Shown: positions 20,458 through 32,936 of the stretch, piece after piece | How the letters are laid out: each line of letters starts with the position of its first letter | Numbering within the stretch: position 1 is the first letter of the stretch | From: Acanthamoeba sp. SK_2022b | Taxonomy: Eukaryota; Discosea; Longamoebia; Acanthamoebidae | Length of the DNA: 64,000 nt | Reading direction: 5' to 3' | Assembly (NCBI GenBank): GCA_027943245.1 | Contig: JANDJZ010000046.1 | Span: 1-64,000 of the forward strand | Translations under genes and position numbers: made by a program | The notes under the pieces: generated by a model | What the model was told of the DNA's origin: nothing | Seen by the model: the letters and a program-made list of their open reading frames with translations, nothing else | Databases searched by the model: none

Positions 20458-23400
20458 ATGGAGGCACCACAGTCACCCTCTGCGAGCGCCAACCCTCTAA
20501 TCTCAATTACAGCCGAGGAGCGAGCCCAATCAAAATCGAAAATGTACGACGTAATCCTAGCATCAATCTTGAAGAAGGTTGAAATCTTTGTGCCTTGTTT
20601 GCACGAAACTTACTCTTGGCCTCCTTGCAGTATTGGATACATGAGAGCTCAGGCCAAGGCTACTATCGGTCAGGAGCTCGACCTCTCTGGGATCTCTCCC
20701 TTTGTCGACCAGGTAAGCCTGCGAAAAGATAACGCTTCCTCCAAGCTCACTTCGCTGTGTCGTATCCTGTGCAGGTTGAAGAGAGCGACTACCTTGCTGC
20801 GAAGACCAATGAAGAGTATCATGCCAACATTAATACACGTCTGCAGTATATCGAGAGCCAGCTCAAAGTGGTTTCGTCGCAGCTCACCCTCCAGCCCAGA
20901 CAAGTTAAGCTTATTTCCCTTCTTCATCGAGCATGGGCTCTCCAGCTCATCCTTTCTGCACACAGGAATCTACCGGTTCTTTCGAGGGCCGGCCGTCGCC
21001 GACGTTCATAACTGAGACGATCGCCGCGGTACGCTGCTTCTTCGACCTCTACCCAAGACAGACAGATTAACCCGTTGAACGGGTTTCCTCGCTTTCGCAG
21101 GCTGCCACTAGTCGTACGAACTCAGACGCAACTGCGCGAACCTCCCAGAATGAGGGTAAGTCGGCTACGCCTTCAGGAGTGTCCTCTGTCCTGCAGGCCA
21201 CCTCTGCTCGCCCTTCCGTGGCATCGAGTCCCTTCTCGGTGATTCCTGCCTCTTCTTCCCCGTCGTTTCGGGTTTACAAGCCGACACCGAACAATCCGGC
21301 ACCTCAGCCTGTTCGACAGACCAGCCCTGCTTCCTCTCGTGGGTACTCCAACTACACGTCTCCTTATTCCACATTTGCACTGTCTCCGGCTCCGCCGGTG
21401 CAGCCACTCAATGGAGGACGAGTGGCCATGTATCACCACGCAAGTACGTAGACTTAACTCACTTCCATGCGCCGTGTCTTACCTGTTTTCTTAACTCTGA
21501 TTGCAGCTCCTGCCTCGCAAACCTCGAGCCGGACCTCAACAATGCATTCCGTCCTAACAGCAGTAGCGCCGCCACGACCTTTAACGGCATCGGCACAGCC
21601 CGCTGCCGCACTGCCCGCTGTCGCACAGCCCCCCTTGCCCGCGCCTCACAGCGCAGTTTCAGTTTCTCGCTACCCACCCCAAGCTGAGAGCAACTTCTGG
21701 GCTAAGGTAGGAACTTGTTCCTACCTAAGAAGTCACCTGATCTAACCCTCAAATTCTGGTGTGCAGTTGGAAGTGATGCGGAATAGCTTCAACCCAACGC
21801 TGGCGACCCTCCTCAAGCGAGTTGAAGACATGCGAGGGGAAAATGAAGCCCATATCGCTGGCCTGGAGCAAAAGATGTCTAAGCGATCGGCCGCGGATGA
21901 CGAGATGCAGGGTTTGCAAGCACAGAGGATCACCTATGAAGGCCAAAAGAGGCAACTCCAGATCCTACTCGATCGCATGCACGTGTTCCAGAAGCTCTTC
22001 ACGTTCTCCCGCGCAAACCACAAGTTCGACCCGGGTACGTGACGTGACGCAGCTGAGTGTAAACAGTGGCTTACCATCTGCACCTGTTCTTCAGACGTGG
22101 ATCTTTATCTGGTCGACATTTGCGAGCTCCAGTTCCAGCATTGGCTACAGCAACTTCAAATGCAGACAAATCAGTCCCAGCCTGCGCGAAAGCCCGCCCA
22201 GGCATCGGCTCCGGCGTCAGCTCCTGCTCCGGTTTCGGTGGCAGCTACAGCACCAGCACCAGCTCCGGCTCCGGCTCCTTCTGTTTCGGTCCCGGCGTCT
22301 GCTCCGGCTCTGGCCTCTGCCCCTACCCCTGTTCCGACTATGGCCAAAGCCCCTACTCCTGTTCCGGCCCTTACCTCGGGGATCAGCGCGGGATCTACAA
22401 CGCCAGCGCCAACCTCGGCTCAATCTCAGGCGCCTGCTCCTATTCCGTCTCAGAATGCTACCGTTTCTCAGGCTCCAGTACCGTCTCCCGAGGTAAGCTT
22501 CTATATTGTGTTATTCTGCCTTGCAGCGCTGATGAAATCTTTCCACTCTCCTGTGAGTAGGTGCAGAGGAAAGCTCCAGCCGGTGCAATCGTGACTGCTC
22601 CGTCCAAGCCTTCTGAAAATCCAGTTGCATTAGCGGTTCCGGCAACCACAGACGAAGTCAGAGCAAGCGCCCCGCTTAGCACCAAGGGTTCTTCGCACTC
22701 CGCTCTCGCCCCCACGCCAAACTCGCCCGTCGGCTCTTTGGTGCCGCCTACCCCGACTGCCGTCCCTTCGTCGGGCTCCTCCAACGGGTCTCCCACCGAG
22801 CCGGTCTCTGCCCCAAAGCACGACCGTTCCGCGGCAATGCTGGCCGCCACCGATCAGGTCATCAACCTATGCGGGCTCGCGCAGTCGGGAAAGGGGCCTA
22901 GCTTTGAGGTGGTCAATTTGGTAGAAGTCGGACTGCGGCACGACCTGGACGCTGCGAAGAAGGAGCTAGAGGAGAAGCGCCAGAAGCTGACCGAGTGCGA
23001 AGCCACAATCATCAGGCTCAAGGACAAGAAGAGGGACTGGAAGACGAGGTACCTCAAGCTTGCGATAAAGCGAAGGAACTCGTCCAAGACCTCTTCGGAA
23101 GCGACACTCTCCGCGCAAAATACGCCCACATCGCCCTCGACGGGTGCTGCCGTGCTGAATGCGTCTGTAGCTACCCCGTCCCCCTCGTCGAAGGGGTCCT
23201 CGCCTGTATTGGATTCCCGCACGCTTGAGGTATCGCCTGTGGAGACCAATCCCACACGCACCACACCTACTGCCGTCTCTCCTTTGAGTAGCTCATCGGA
23301 GCTTCCGGTACCAGTTGCGCTCTCCAATCAGTTTCGCAAGCACAGATCTGACAACCTCTTATTGCAGGCGGATGCAGGAGGCCTGATCCTTTGGAAAGGA

Positions 23401-24517
23401 GAACTTGTTTTTGGCACCATCAAGACGCTTGCACAAATGAAGCAACGTCCCCCACCCTCGTTGGACGACCTTCCGTTCACGAACAGGTAATGGCGACTTA
23501 TACCGGAGGAACGAGAGTGATTGACCAAGCCATATCTATTGCAGTACTGCCGTGGTCTGGCCGGAGCGGCTCGAGATGACGGGTGTATGTTCGTTTGCCA
23601 TGTTGGAAGTTGCCTGTGCCACGGTGAGCCACTCTCTTGCTTCTCGGTGTCTCAGAGGAAGTGTAGTAACCGACGTCTTTCCACTCAGGCGAAAGGTCAG
23701 CCGGTGCTTCACCTGGAGTTCACCAACTGGGGAGATAACCCCAGCGAGTTCAAGAGGGTGTACCAATCACTCGTCGATAGCCACACGGTATAATACGCCG
23801 ATCACCAACCTACAATAACTCACCAGTGTATGCTCACGATGTGCTTGTGATCAGGTGATGGTCATCAAATACGATCTCAACAAGGTTCTGATGATTAAGC
23901 CCGACCTAGACGATTCGCGGCGGATGCTCGGGTATTTCATGCCGTTAATGGTCAAGGCCAAGAGAAAGAGGCCGTTGGATGAGGAGAGCCAGAAGACTGA
24001 CGAAGAAGAGGACTCTCGCGACGAGAAGATAAGAAGCCGCAGCCAGAAGGGGACGAGCCGACCAAAGAAGAGCAGCAACAGCAACAAGAAGAGAAAGAGC
24101 AAGAAGATCGTCAACGACGCGAGTGATGACGAAGAGGATGAGGACTACAAGGAAGAGGAAAAGGAGGTCGACGAGGATGAGGATTACGAGGATTCTGACG
24201 AGGACGAGGACAAGATGGATGAGGACGACGAGAAGACAAGCCGCAAGGAGCGGAAGGTCAGGGCTGCAAGTATCAAGAAGGATGGCAGCGAGGAGGAGGA
24301 GGAAGGTTGCGAAAAGAAGAATAAGCGGAAGAAGAAGAGAGGAGAGAAACCGAGGGAAGCAAAGAACACGAGGGGCCACAAGAGGGAATGCAGCGGTGGC
24401 AAGAAGAGGAAGCACGACGAGGAAGATGAGGACAATCAAGACGCCGGGATTGCTGCCCAACAGAAGAGAGACAAGAAGGCGGCGAAGAAGACTGGCAACA
24501 AGAAGAAAAGATCCTGA
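20458..24517 (+). CDS. Large low-complexity protein with coiled coil, possible SPOC-like domain and charged KEKE tail
   Basis: The start is ATG 20458 (MEAPQSPSASANPLISIT). Exon 2 and 3 give a helical segment (IGQELDLSGISPFVDQVEES). A Ser/Pro/Thr-rich region follows, then a coiled coil (LEVMRNSFNPTLATLLKRVE and EGQKRQLQILLDRMHVFQKL), an Ala-Pro repeat region (22190-22490), and a second coiled coil (VGLRHDLDAAKKELEEKRQK). A folded block comes next: LILWKGELVF, then WPERLEMTGVCSFAML, VLHLEFTNWGDNPSEFKRVY and DDSRRMLGYFMPLMV (about 23380-23950). The WKG entry and the late GYF segment resemble SPOC domains of transcription regulators; this is a judgement by eye only. The last 190 residues alternate long Lys/Arg and Asp/Glu runs with nuclear localisation-type clusters. 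A nuclear role is likely; function is unknown. Confidence 0.7.
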
Positions 24518-24840
24518 GCCGGGTACAGGGGCGAGGAGGTGCGAGAGCTTCTCCTGCCTGAGCCCTCTACGCTGCCTCATCGCGGCGCATCCCTCTTTCT
24601 AACAACGGAGGCCACTCGAAAGATTTATAGAGAGGAGAGATAAGACTATGTCCATAAAAAAAAAGACTTTTGGACTTGTACCCCAAGCGGCAGCGTTTAT
24701 TCGGCCGAATGAAATAGGCCACCGCCCCGAAAAAAATTATCATTAGCGACTCCGTAATCGCTCCCCATTCGTCGGATTTTGTATTTTTAATGCGTATTAT
24801 TGTGTTTTCTCTGTCACCGGCTGGGCGAGCCTGCTCTTAG
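24518..24840. other. Intergenic spacer with 12-bp palindrome
   Basis: No gene is seen. The spacer holds A-runs (24653-24664), the perfect palindrome ATTCGGCCGAAT at 24699-24710, and an AT-rich stretch just before the start of the next gene. Confidence 0.5.
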
Positions 24841-26001
24841 ATGGAGGATGAGGAAGGCTCTGCCACAGTGCGTGTCCTGTCTGCGAGGTGTGGTTATTGG
24901 CACTTGCCGTTATGCTGAGCCGAAATCTGTCGGTGGGGGTGGGGGCGTATCGGCGCAGGTGGAGCACCCCCTATACTGGGTTAACGTGCTGCGCGGGCGG
25001 GTGGAGGTCAGCCAGCTGCGTCGATTGCACCTTTTGCTGCGCTCGCAGTCCACAGAGGAGTGGATAGCCGAGTTCATAAGCGCCCGCGGACTAGCCGGGC
25101 TTTTCGACGTCCACGAGAACCTCTTCTGGCGGTACGGGCCCCTTCTTTCGCGTGTGGCAGACGAATTGTGACACGGCACAAAGGCCTGTGGCTCTCACAT
25201 CAACCCTGTGTTGCTGGTGTCGCCAAAGGTTGTACTACAATGACTCCAATCGAAGCAAACAAGTCGAGGAACGGACGGCAGATGATAAAGAGACGTTCCT
25301 GGCGTGCACCGACTGCTTTCTCCCCATTTTCAGCAGCAAGGTGGGCTTGGGCACGCGCACGCGCGCACGCGGATGTGACGCAGTCGTTGACGATTGCCTC
25401 TCCCCCATCTTGCGGAACAGGCCGGCGTCAATGCAGTGATGAAGGGGAACCGGAGCGAAGTGCAGGAGCAGGTCGAGCAGCTCATGCTGTCGCTGGCCAG
25501 CAAGGAGCAGGAGGCCCGGGAGAAGGCCCTGTGGACGGTCATCACGATCGTCGGCATCGCGCCGACGGATCAGCGCGGCCGAGCGCGGCAGTCCGAGATG
25601 GCGCACACCCTGTGGGACGGCCTCGGGTCGCTCCAGATCCTGCTCGAGGAGAAGAACATCTACGCCCCTCTCGTCAACCTCATTCGCGAGGTGCGCGCAT
25701 GTGCAGCCCTGCGTTTTGTGCCAGCTTGCCTCTTCTCATTCGGTTTCGTTCTCGCGCTCACTCAGGCGCGCGGGCCGAGGGCGCTGGCGCTGGTGGGGCA
25801 TGTGCTGACGCTCATCACCCTTGCTCTGGACGGCCTGCATCCGGAGATCGTCTCCTACGAGCACATCTACTCGCGCAACAAGCTCCGGAACGGGTTCTTC
25901 AGCGCGGGCCTGACGCTCGCGATGGAGAAACAGGCCCTGCAAAGCCAGGTGCCTACTGGTCTCCGTGAAAGCGATTGGTGATGGATCGGCGCTTATCTTA
26001 T

Positions 26002-26075
<74 letters not shown>

Positions 26076-28595
26076 CAGGCCTCGGCCGACACGGATGCCC
26101 TAACGATCTACACGACAGCGATCAAGAGGTGGAAATACTGCAAGGCCAGAGACGAGAAGTACTCGGAGGCCCTGAGCAGGCGAAAGCCGACGAGTATTGT
26201 CTCCTCAAGCGAGCTCGACACCGTACGCCCATGCCACCTCCCTCTCAACTCCCCAACCACCCACAAGCGCAATGAGCTCATGCATGTGTGGGCGCAGGAC
26301 CTGTTCAATCTCGACGCCTACAGCTACTGCGAGTCGACGCTGGAGCAAGAGTTGGCGAAGAAGCGGGCGAAGAAGAAGACGAAGCCGCAGCTGCGCAACG
26401 ACGCGCCTGCTCGCCCGCCCACGGATCCCTCTGCCCCGTCGCCTCCGGGCCAGCCCTGGCCGCCACCGACCAAGGCGGTGGCCCAGCCGGCGGGCTCGCA
26501 ACCCAAGGCTCGGTCTCCGGCGGAGCTCTCCGGGAGCTCCAATAAGGAGGGTCGCCCGCTGAAGAAGGCGGCAGCAAAGAGTCACGACGGCGGCGGCGAC
26601 GCGATCACGGTCGAGGAGCGAAAGAAGCGGAGAGGCTTCGTCGACGAGGACGACGGCCAGGAGGTGAACAACTACAGGGTCGACTTCAGCCTCGGCGATA
26701 CCAACTACGTCATGTGCGCCGACGAGTTCCTCGAGGCCGAAACCGATCGCCTGGCGCGGAGCTCCGGCAGGACCTCGCGGTCCGACCACGGCGAGGCTGA
26801 GGGTGGGGGCAAGGGCGGCGGGTGGGCGAGAACGCAAGCCGTCAGGGAGCCCGAAGACGTCTATGCTCTGACGTCATCCGACGATCACTACCGGGACGAC
26901 ACCGAAGATGAAGGTGAAGAGGAGGACGGCGACGACGAAGGGGAGGAGCGACAGATCGAAGGAGACAAAGGCCAAGCGAGAAAGGCAGAAGCAAAGGATT
27001 CACCTGCGTTGGTCGAAGTAGATGGCGATGGCGGCGATGACGACGGCGGCGAGGGAGTGGTGGAAAGCTGTTACCTGTCGGCAAGTTCGATAGGGGACAA
27101 GGTCGCGGGGACGTGGAAGGACGGCAGGGAGTCGTCGTTGCCAGCCGACCACCGCCGGAGCCGGGCCTCGCTGCGCCCCTTTGCTCTGGGCGAGTACCGG
27201 CAGGGCGGAGGGGGCAAAGCCGAGCGACAATGGCAGCCGCCGTCGACCAACGGCGACAGCCAGAAGGGCGGCAACCGACGCCGGCGCGGGGCCATGAGCT
27301 TCGTCGGCCTGCGACAGCTGCAAGAGAGGGAGGAGGAGGAGCAGGCGAAGGGGCAAGGGCCGCTGGGCCTCAAGGTCGAGCGGAGTGCCACCGTTGTGCG
27401 TGCAGTCGAAGAGTCGGCCGGCATCGATCCTTATCTCGACTTCCTGGTCTCGGTCACGACCGCACGCCTGGCCAACAGCGGCTCCTCGCTGTCGTCGCCG
27501 CTGGCCAAGTCATCCTCGCCGCCATCGTCGCCGTCGGCGAGTGCGCTCTCGAACGAGTCGGCGTCGTCCGCCAATGCGGCGCACATGCTGTCGGCGTCGA
27601 TGCCCGCTTCGGCTCTACAGGGCCCGCTCTATTCGGTGATGCGGCGGCAGCAGCTCGAGGTGCAGCAGGCGCGCAGGCGTCTCGACGCCGAGGGCGCGGG
27701 ACACGGCCCCGCCACAATCGCCAGCGGCACCTCGCCCACCAGCCCCACCACATTCCGCACCGGCAACACCCAATCGACTCCCCAAGGTGGGTTACACATT
27801 GCCAGGAATGCGCATTCCTCCCTTGGTGCGTGCATTCCTCACATGCCTTTCTCTCCTCTCGTGTCTCTGGGCGCCCAGACTTGAGGTCGCTGGCGAGCAT
27901 CGTCAAGCGCGGCCTATTGTGTGCGTGGAGCGTGCAGCAGGGGCTGGACCACAGGACCGGCCTCCCCGTGCCCGTGTCGGTGTTCGACCCCGTGCGCGTC
28001 ATCATCGACGAAACCAACCTCTACATCGCCCCACAGACTGCCACCGAGGTATAAACGCCTCGTGCCTCCTTTCACAGTGTCGACTGCACCAAACGACCAT
28101 GCGTGTGTGCGTGTGCGTGTGCGTGTGTGCGAGCTCAGGCGGTGTTGCCCACGAGGATAGCGCTGTCGAGCATCCACCGGGTTCGCGAGTTCCGCACGGC
28201 GAGCAAGGATTGGGTGGACAAGTACGGCCTCACGCTCGAGTTCATGACCAACACCACCTCGCGCTCCGAGAAGGTGACGCTCGTTGCGCCCAACAAGAAG
28301 TCTCAGCAGTGGTGGATGAAGGCAGTCATCATGAACAAAGGCACGGCCTCGCTGTGTTCACTCTGGCACGCACGCACGCACACTGACTCTCTTGGTGAAG
28401 GTCTGCTGCGGGACTGGAACGAGGAATTCCAGGAGGCGATGACGGCCTACCGGCGAGAGAACATTAGCCAGCACGCCAGCGCGATGATGGGCGGTAGCAA
28501 GAGCAAGGGCCGGACCAGGGACGAGCACGACTTCCTGTCCATGTCCATCGATGGCATCTCCCTGGCCTCCCTGCCGCTCTCCGTCAGGGTGCGCA

Positions 28596-28674
<79 letters not shown>

Positions 28675-31600
28675 TGCGCATCACTGAGCTCACTGGCGGT
28701 TGTTCAGGCCTCGCTGCAAGTGGTGGATCTGGTGAAAGAGTTCACCGATATTGCCGAGGTCATCGCGCAGATCATCGTCGACGAGCTGCACTGCCCGGCC
28801 GCGGAGAAGCTGATCCCGCCGACGCAGCTCGGGGGCATGGCGGGCGGCGAGAAGTACCTGTCCCACGGCATCCTGTTCAAGTTCGCCATCGACTCGCGCG
28901 GGCTCTACAACGGAGACGAGTTCGCTATGAAGGCCACGCAGGTAACATTCTTTTCCGTCGATGTTTGTTTATTTGGTATTGTACGTGTTATGTCTCACAA
29001 AACATGGTGTGTCAAACAACAGCACGAGATCAAGGGGCTGACCGCGTACATCAACTATTCGCTCAATTCCAATTTTCCTAACACCCTCCACTTCCCGATT
29101 ATGTCGGTCATTGGTACCGTTGTCCTTCCGTTCCATGCTCCCTTCCATCGTTATTGTTGTCGTCGTCCACAACATCAGCTAAGCAACCGCGCACCGTGTA
29201 GATTACAAGGGATTCCGGTTGAGCGCCACTTCCATTCTGCCCGTCGGTCCCAACACGGTGCGGTGATCGCGCAGTCATTTGCCTCTTAGAACACGGTTTG
29301 GAATGCCTGGAATGCTGACAGTCCTACAACAGATCGTGTACGGCTCGGCCGATGGGTCAAAGACGGTCCACAACAAGTACAAGGACATGAACGCGCTTAT
29401 GAAGAAGGCCGGCCGCGCGCTCAACCTCAAGCCTCACTGGATCACGCCACTGTTGCCCGGCGCGCCCAAGGTCCTCATCTGCGGGCCCGGCGACATCGGT
29501 CAGCAACCCTTTCCCCCTGCCACAGCCCTTTGCTCCCCAGGCCTGACATGTGAGTTGTGCAGAGGGACATCTGGGCACCGATGGTCGTTTCTACGTGCTC
29601 GACACGGCTCGCGTGTTTCCGCCCACGTAAGTTCCACCGTCCAGCGTTGATTGGTTGATGGGCAGCTCACGCAAATTGGCCAAAAAATTAATAAATAAAT
29701 AAATAAATAAATATTAAATTCTTTTTGGTTGCGTGCAGCACACCGACGCCCGAATTGAAGGGGTCCTTCTTGTACCGTCTAATGCGACCCGAATTCGTGA
29801 AGGTCAACGACTACCCCCTCTGCTCGGACGCCTACTCCCGGTATCGCGCCCAGCTCCCCCGCTCTCTTTCACTGCTTGACTGTCCTGTTCGGTGGGCCCA
29901 ACGAATCGACTAACGATGCGCACCCATCGATACGCGCGCACGTTTTACGCAGATGGGCGCACGACCCGGACAATCCCAACGCGTTGAAGCAACACAACGC
30001 CGAGATCGTGGAGGCTACGAACAAGCTGGTGCAGACGGTCATACCCGCCTTCGTCCAGCGGCTGCAGTCCTTCTTCGAGACCATCTTCATCGAGAGCCTC
30101 AAGTGCGGACTCCTGACCCTCTCACCTGATAACAGCTGCCCACCCATCGCACACAACGCAACACTCACGCCCATGGGCGCGCAGTGCCTGGAGATCGCTA
30201 GTCGAGGACATGCGCGTGCTGGTAATCGACATGCATCGCGCGGGCATCAACTGCCGCTTTCTGGGAGTCATCCGTCAGCATGTCACCAACACCAACCTCC
30301 GAAAGAGCATGCTCATTGGTTCGTTTTTTGTTTTTTAATCATTGTTTATTTATTTTATCTCACGTATTTATTTTTAAAAACAGAAATGGTGTCGCGAGTG
30401 CTGAAGAACGAGTTGCGCGAGCACATGCGCAACGTGCGCAGTTCAAGCGAGGACGACAACAAGGCGGTCATCGCCGCCTTCTTCGGTCGTTTCCTGCAGG
30501 ACCCCCGCTTCTGGCGCCCGGCCTCTCCTCCTTCCACCCAGCGCCACCCCCACGGCTACCAACACGAGATAATCGACCACGTCTTTGACGTCAAGCAACG
30601 CCTGCAGGAGCGCTTCCCGTCGTGCCTCACCGCCGAGGAGGTATGTATCACCACCACCATTTTCATACGACATTCTGTCGACACCGTTGGTTCCAGACTG
30701 GGACACACAACTGATTTCTGGTGTCCGGCGGCCCTGGTCGACAGCAACGGCCCGAGTGGGATATGAGGGCCGAGCTCCACATTGGGGCGGTGTTTGCGCG
30801 CGTGAACCAACTGATGGGACTCAACTGGAGCGAGGAGTTCGACACGCATCTGTGGCGGTGGGCCGACAAGCCGCACGGCGATCTGGCCAGCATCGAAGAG
30901 ATCCGGTGCTCGATCGTCAAGATCAGCCCCACCGTACCTCCCCCCACCTGTTTTATTTTTTAGTATTATTTGTTTTCATTTCATTTCCATAAATGGTAAA
31001 AAATGTTTGGATCGAATGTCGACAACAGGTGGCCCAGTTGCCGTTGGTGTCGTTCTTCGCAGCCAAGAAGTACGAGAAGTCTGCCGACAGCCCGTATGCC
31101 AGCACCAAGAAGCAGCTCGAGAGCTTCCTGCTCAAGGTTCGCGAACGTGAGTGAGTGCCCGCTCACCTCTCCACACTCTTACATCTGCCCAACGCTGCAC
31201 CGCTCAGGCACGAGATCAGTACCTGCTGGCCCTTGAGATGAAGTCGGACGACGTGTCTATCTTGCTCAACCTCGCCTCCCTGTTCGCCCGTTTGGCCCGA
31301 TGCATCGAAGAACAGCTGCACGACTCCAAGAGTACGCTCCCTCGTTATTTAGCAGATATTTTTCTATATCTTTTTTTAATATATAAATATTATAATTTAT
31401 ATTTACATACATTACTCCCTGTTACAGCAATGGAAAAGATGAGGGCTGTGGAGGGGTTCGACATGAAGTACTTCCGACATCGCGCCCATCGCTTTTACCA
31501 GTCAGCTGATCGTCAGTACCAGGTACTGCCCCTGCTCCTCTCCTGTCATCTGACGCCCTCTCCCTCCCATGATGTCGCGAGCACAGCCTAACGCCAGCGG

Positions 31601-32820
31601 CTGCGTCGCAGGAGGCGCTGCGGATCGACCCTGCGCGGGCGGACTTGCTGGCGAGCTACGCGGCCTACCTGCTGACGATGCCCGAGAGGGCCAAGGAGGC
31701 GGAGAAGTACTACGCGCTCGCCATGCAGGCCAACCCGCACAACGACGAGCTCAAGGCCAAGCACGAGCGATTCCACAGCGATCTCAATCACCGCCACCAC
31801 CAGCACCCCGTCGCAGCCCCCTATGAGCCCCCCACCAGTACGCGTCCCGCTCCTTCCCAGCCTTGGCTTGGCTTTCTCGCGTCGACTTCTGACACGGGCT
31901 TGGCTTTGGGGGGGGGGGCTGTTTACAATTCCAGAGGAGACTGCAAAGAGCGGAGCGCTGCTGGGCACCAAAACCCTTCGACTGCGGCGCCTGCAGTCAA
32001 GCTCGCTGGTACGGATACAAAAAATACAAAATAAATATATAAATAAAATCAGGAAATCAAGATCTCGGGTGTGGAGCACTTAAGTTGTTTTCGTGATGGC
32101 GAGCAGAAGGGCTCGAGCATTCTGCGGCTCTCCAGCCGAAGGGAGGCCGACGACATCGTCATCTCGTCGCCTCAGACCATGAAGCGCAGGCTCCAGATCG
32201 CCCTCGTGGCCGGACGCAGCCTTCCCGGCCGCGGTAAGCAATCGCCTGCTCTCCTCCTTCACACGCACACTCTCACACACGCCCTGATCTCATCACGTCG
32301 ACTGGTTGGTAAATTGCTTGGCCGTTGTAGGGGGGAAGGACAGCGACGCGGTCGATCCCTACTGCGTGCTACAGCTGGGCCAGCAGGTGCAGCGATCGAC
32401 CACCAAGAGGAAGACGTCGAGCCCCGCCTGGAACGAGACCTTCACCTTGTACGTGGCTGACCTCGCCTCCGCCAACAGATCTTTGTCGCGGTCGAAGCTA
32501 ATGCCCAAAGATTCGTGTGAGCACAGCACCATCACGAACGCGCAGGAGTCGGTGAAGCTGTTCGTCTACGACACCGGCCTCTTCTCCCTCACTCAGAGTA
32601 CGTCGACTGGGCTCCTCTCCCTCGGCGTCATGATAGCGAGGCGCTGACGATGCGGCGGGCAGGTTGTATGGGGATGCGGGTGTTGCCCATTTCGGAGATC
32701 GAAGCCATGAACGGACACACGGGGTGGTACGTGCTGTGCGCGGCGGAGGGAGAGCCTTCCGACCTGTCCCTCGGCGAAGTGCGCCTCCACTTCCAGCTCG
32801 AAGACGCAAGCCGAGGATGA
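24841..32820 (+). CDS. GBD/FH3 - Tyr-rich linker - PH - CLU - TPR - C2 protein (copy A)
   Basis: This is a large multi-exon gene with a tiny first exon (MEDEEGSAT, 24841-24867) spliced in phase 0 to VEHPLYWVNVLRGRV. The order is as follows. An armadillo-like formin GBD/FH3 region (24959-26220) has EWIAEFISARGLAGLFDVHE and LMLSLASKEQEAREKALW. A disordered, charged linker (26300-27790) follows. The PH domain (27880-28350) ends SQQWWMKAVIMNKG. The CLU domain (28720-29880) has HEIKGLTAYINYSLN, VYGSADGSKTVHNKY and GTDGRFYVLDTARVFPPT. A helical extension (29950-31120) has DMHRAGINCRFLG and EMVSRVLKNELREHMR. TPR-like repeats (31205-31800) have EALRIDPARADLLASYAAYL. The C2 domain (32165-32815) has DPYCVLQLGQQV and SSPAWNETFTLYV. 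CLU proteins are known for mitochondrial positioning and mRNA binding; GBD/FH3 binds Rho GTPases in formins. The combination suggests a membrane-recruited scaffold. It converges on the receptor gene only 116 bp away. Confidence 0.85.
26008..26072. repeat. (TG)n microsatellite next to a splice acceptor, copy A
   Basis: About 32 TG units lie in an intron and run directly into the acceptor TACGCAG that precedes ASADTDALTIYTTAIKRW. It occupies the polypyrimidine-tract position. Confidence 0.9.
28597..28672. repeat. (CA)n microsatellite in intron of copy A
   Basis: About 37 CA units lie shortly after the donor following LASLPLSV and before the acceptor GGTTGTTCAG of the exon ASLQVVDLVKEF. Confidence 0.9.
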
Positions 32821-32882
32821 GAGGGACAAGCGCGTCTGTATTCGTAGGTATCACTGAGGAGTTGAGAAAAATTGTTTTTTCT

Positions 32883-32888
32883 TTTATT
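32883..32888 (-). terminator. Poly(A) signal of the convergent receptor gene
   Basis: On the minus strand AATAAA lies about 50 bp past the receptor stop at 32937. It falls inside the 116-bp spacer shared with the 3' end of copy A, so the two transcripts probably overlap. Confidence 0.55.
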
Positions 32889-32936
32889 CTTTGGTTACTT
32901 TGTTTTTCTTTTATAGCAGGCACAGCTCGGTGGGTC

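Noticed and set aside
24800..25171. Continuous open frame as the start of scaffold copy A
   Set aside because: It begins with TTG and its N-terminal part is not found in copies B or C. The ATG at 24841 with a phase-0 intron gives the shared gene structure.
26013..26072. Val-Cys repeat peptide at the start of a long open frame
   Set aside because: It is the translation of the intronic (TG)n repeat. The real exon begins after the acceptor at about 26079.
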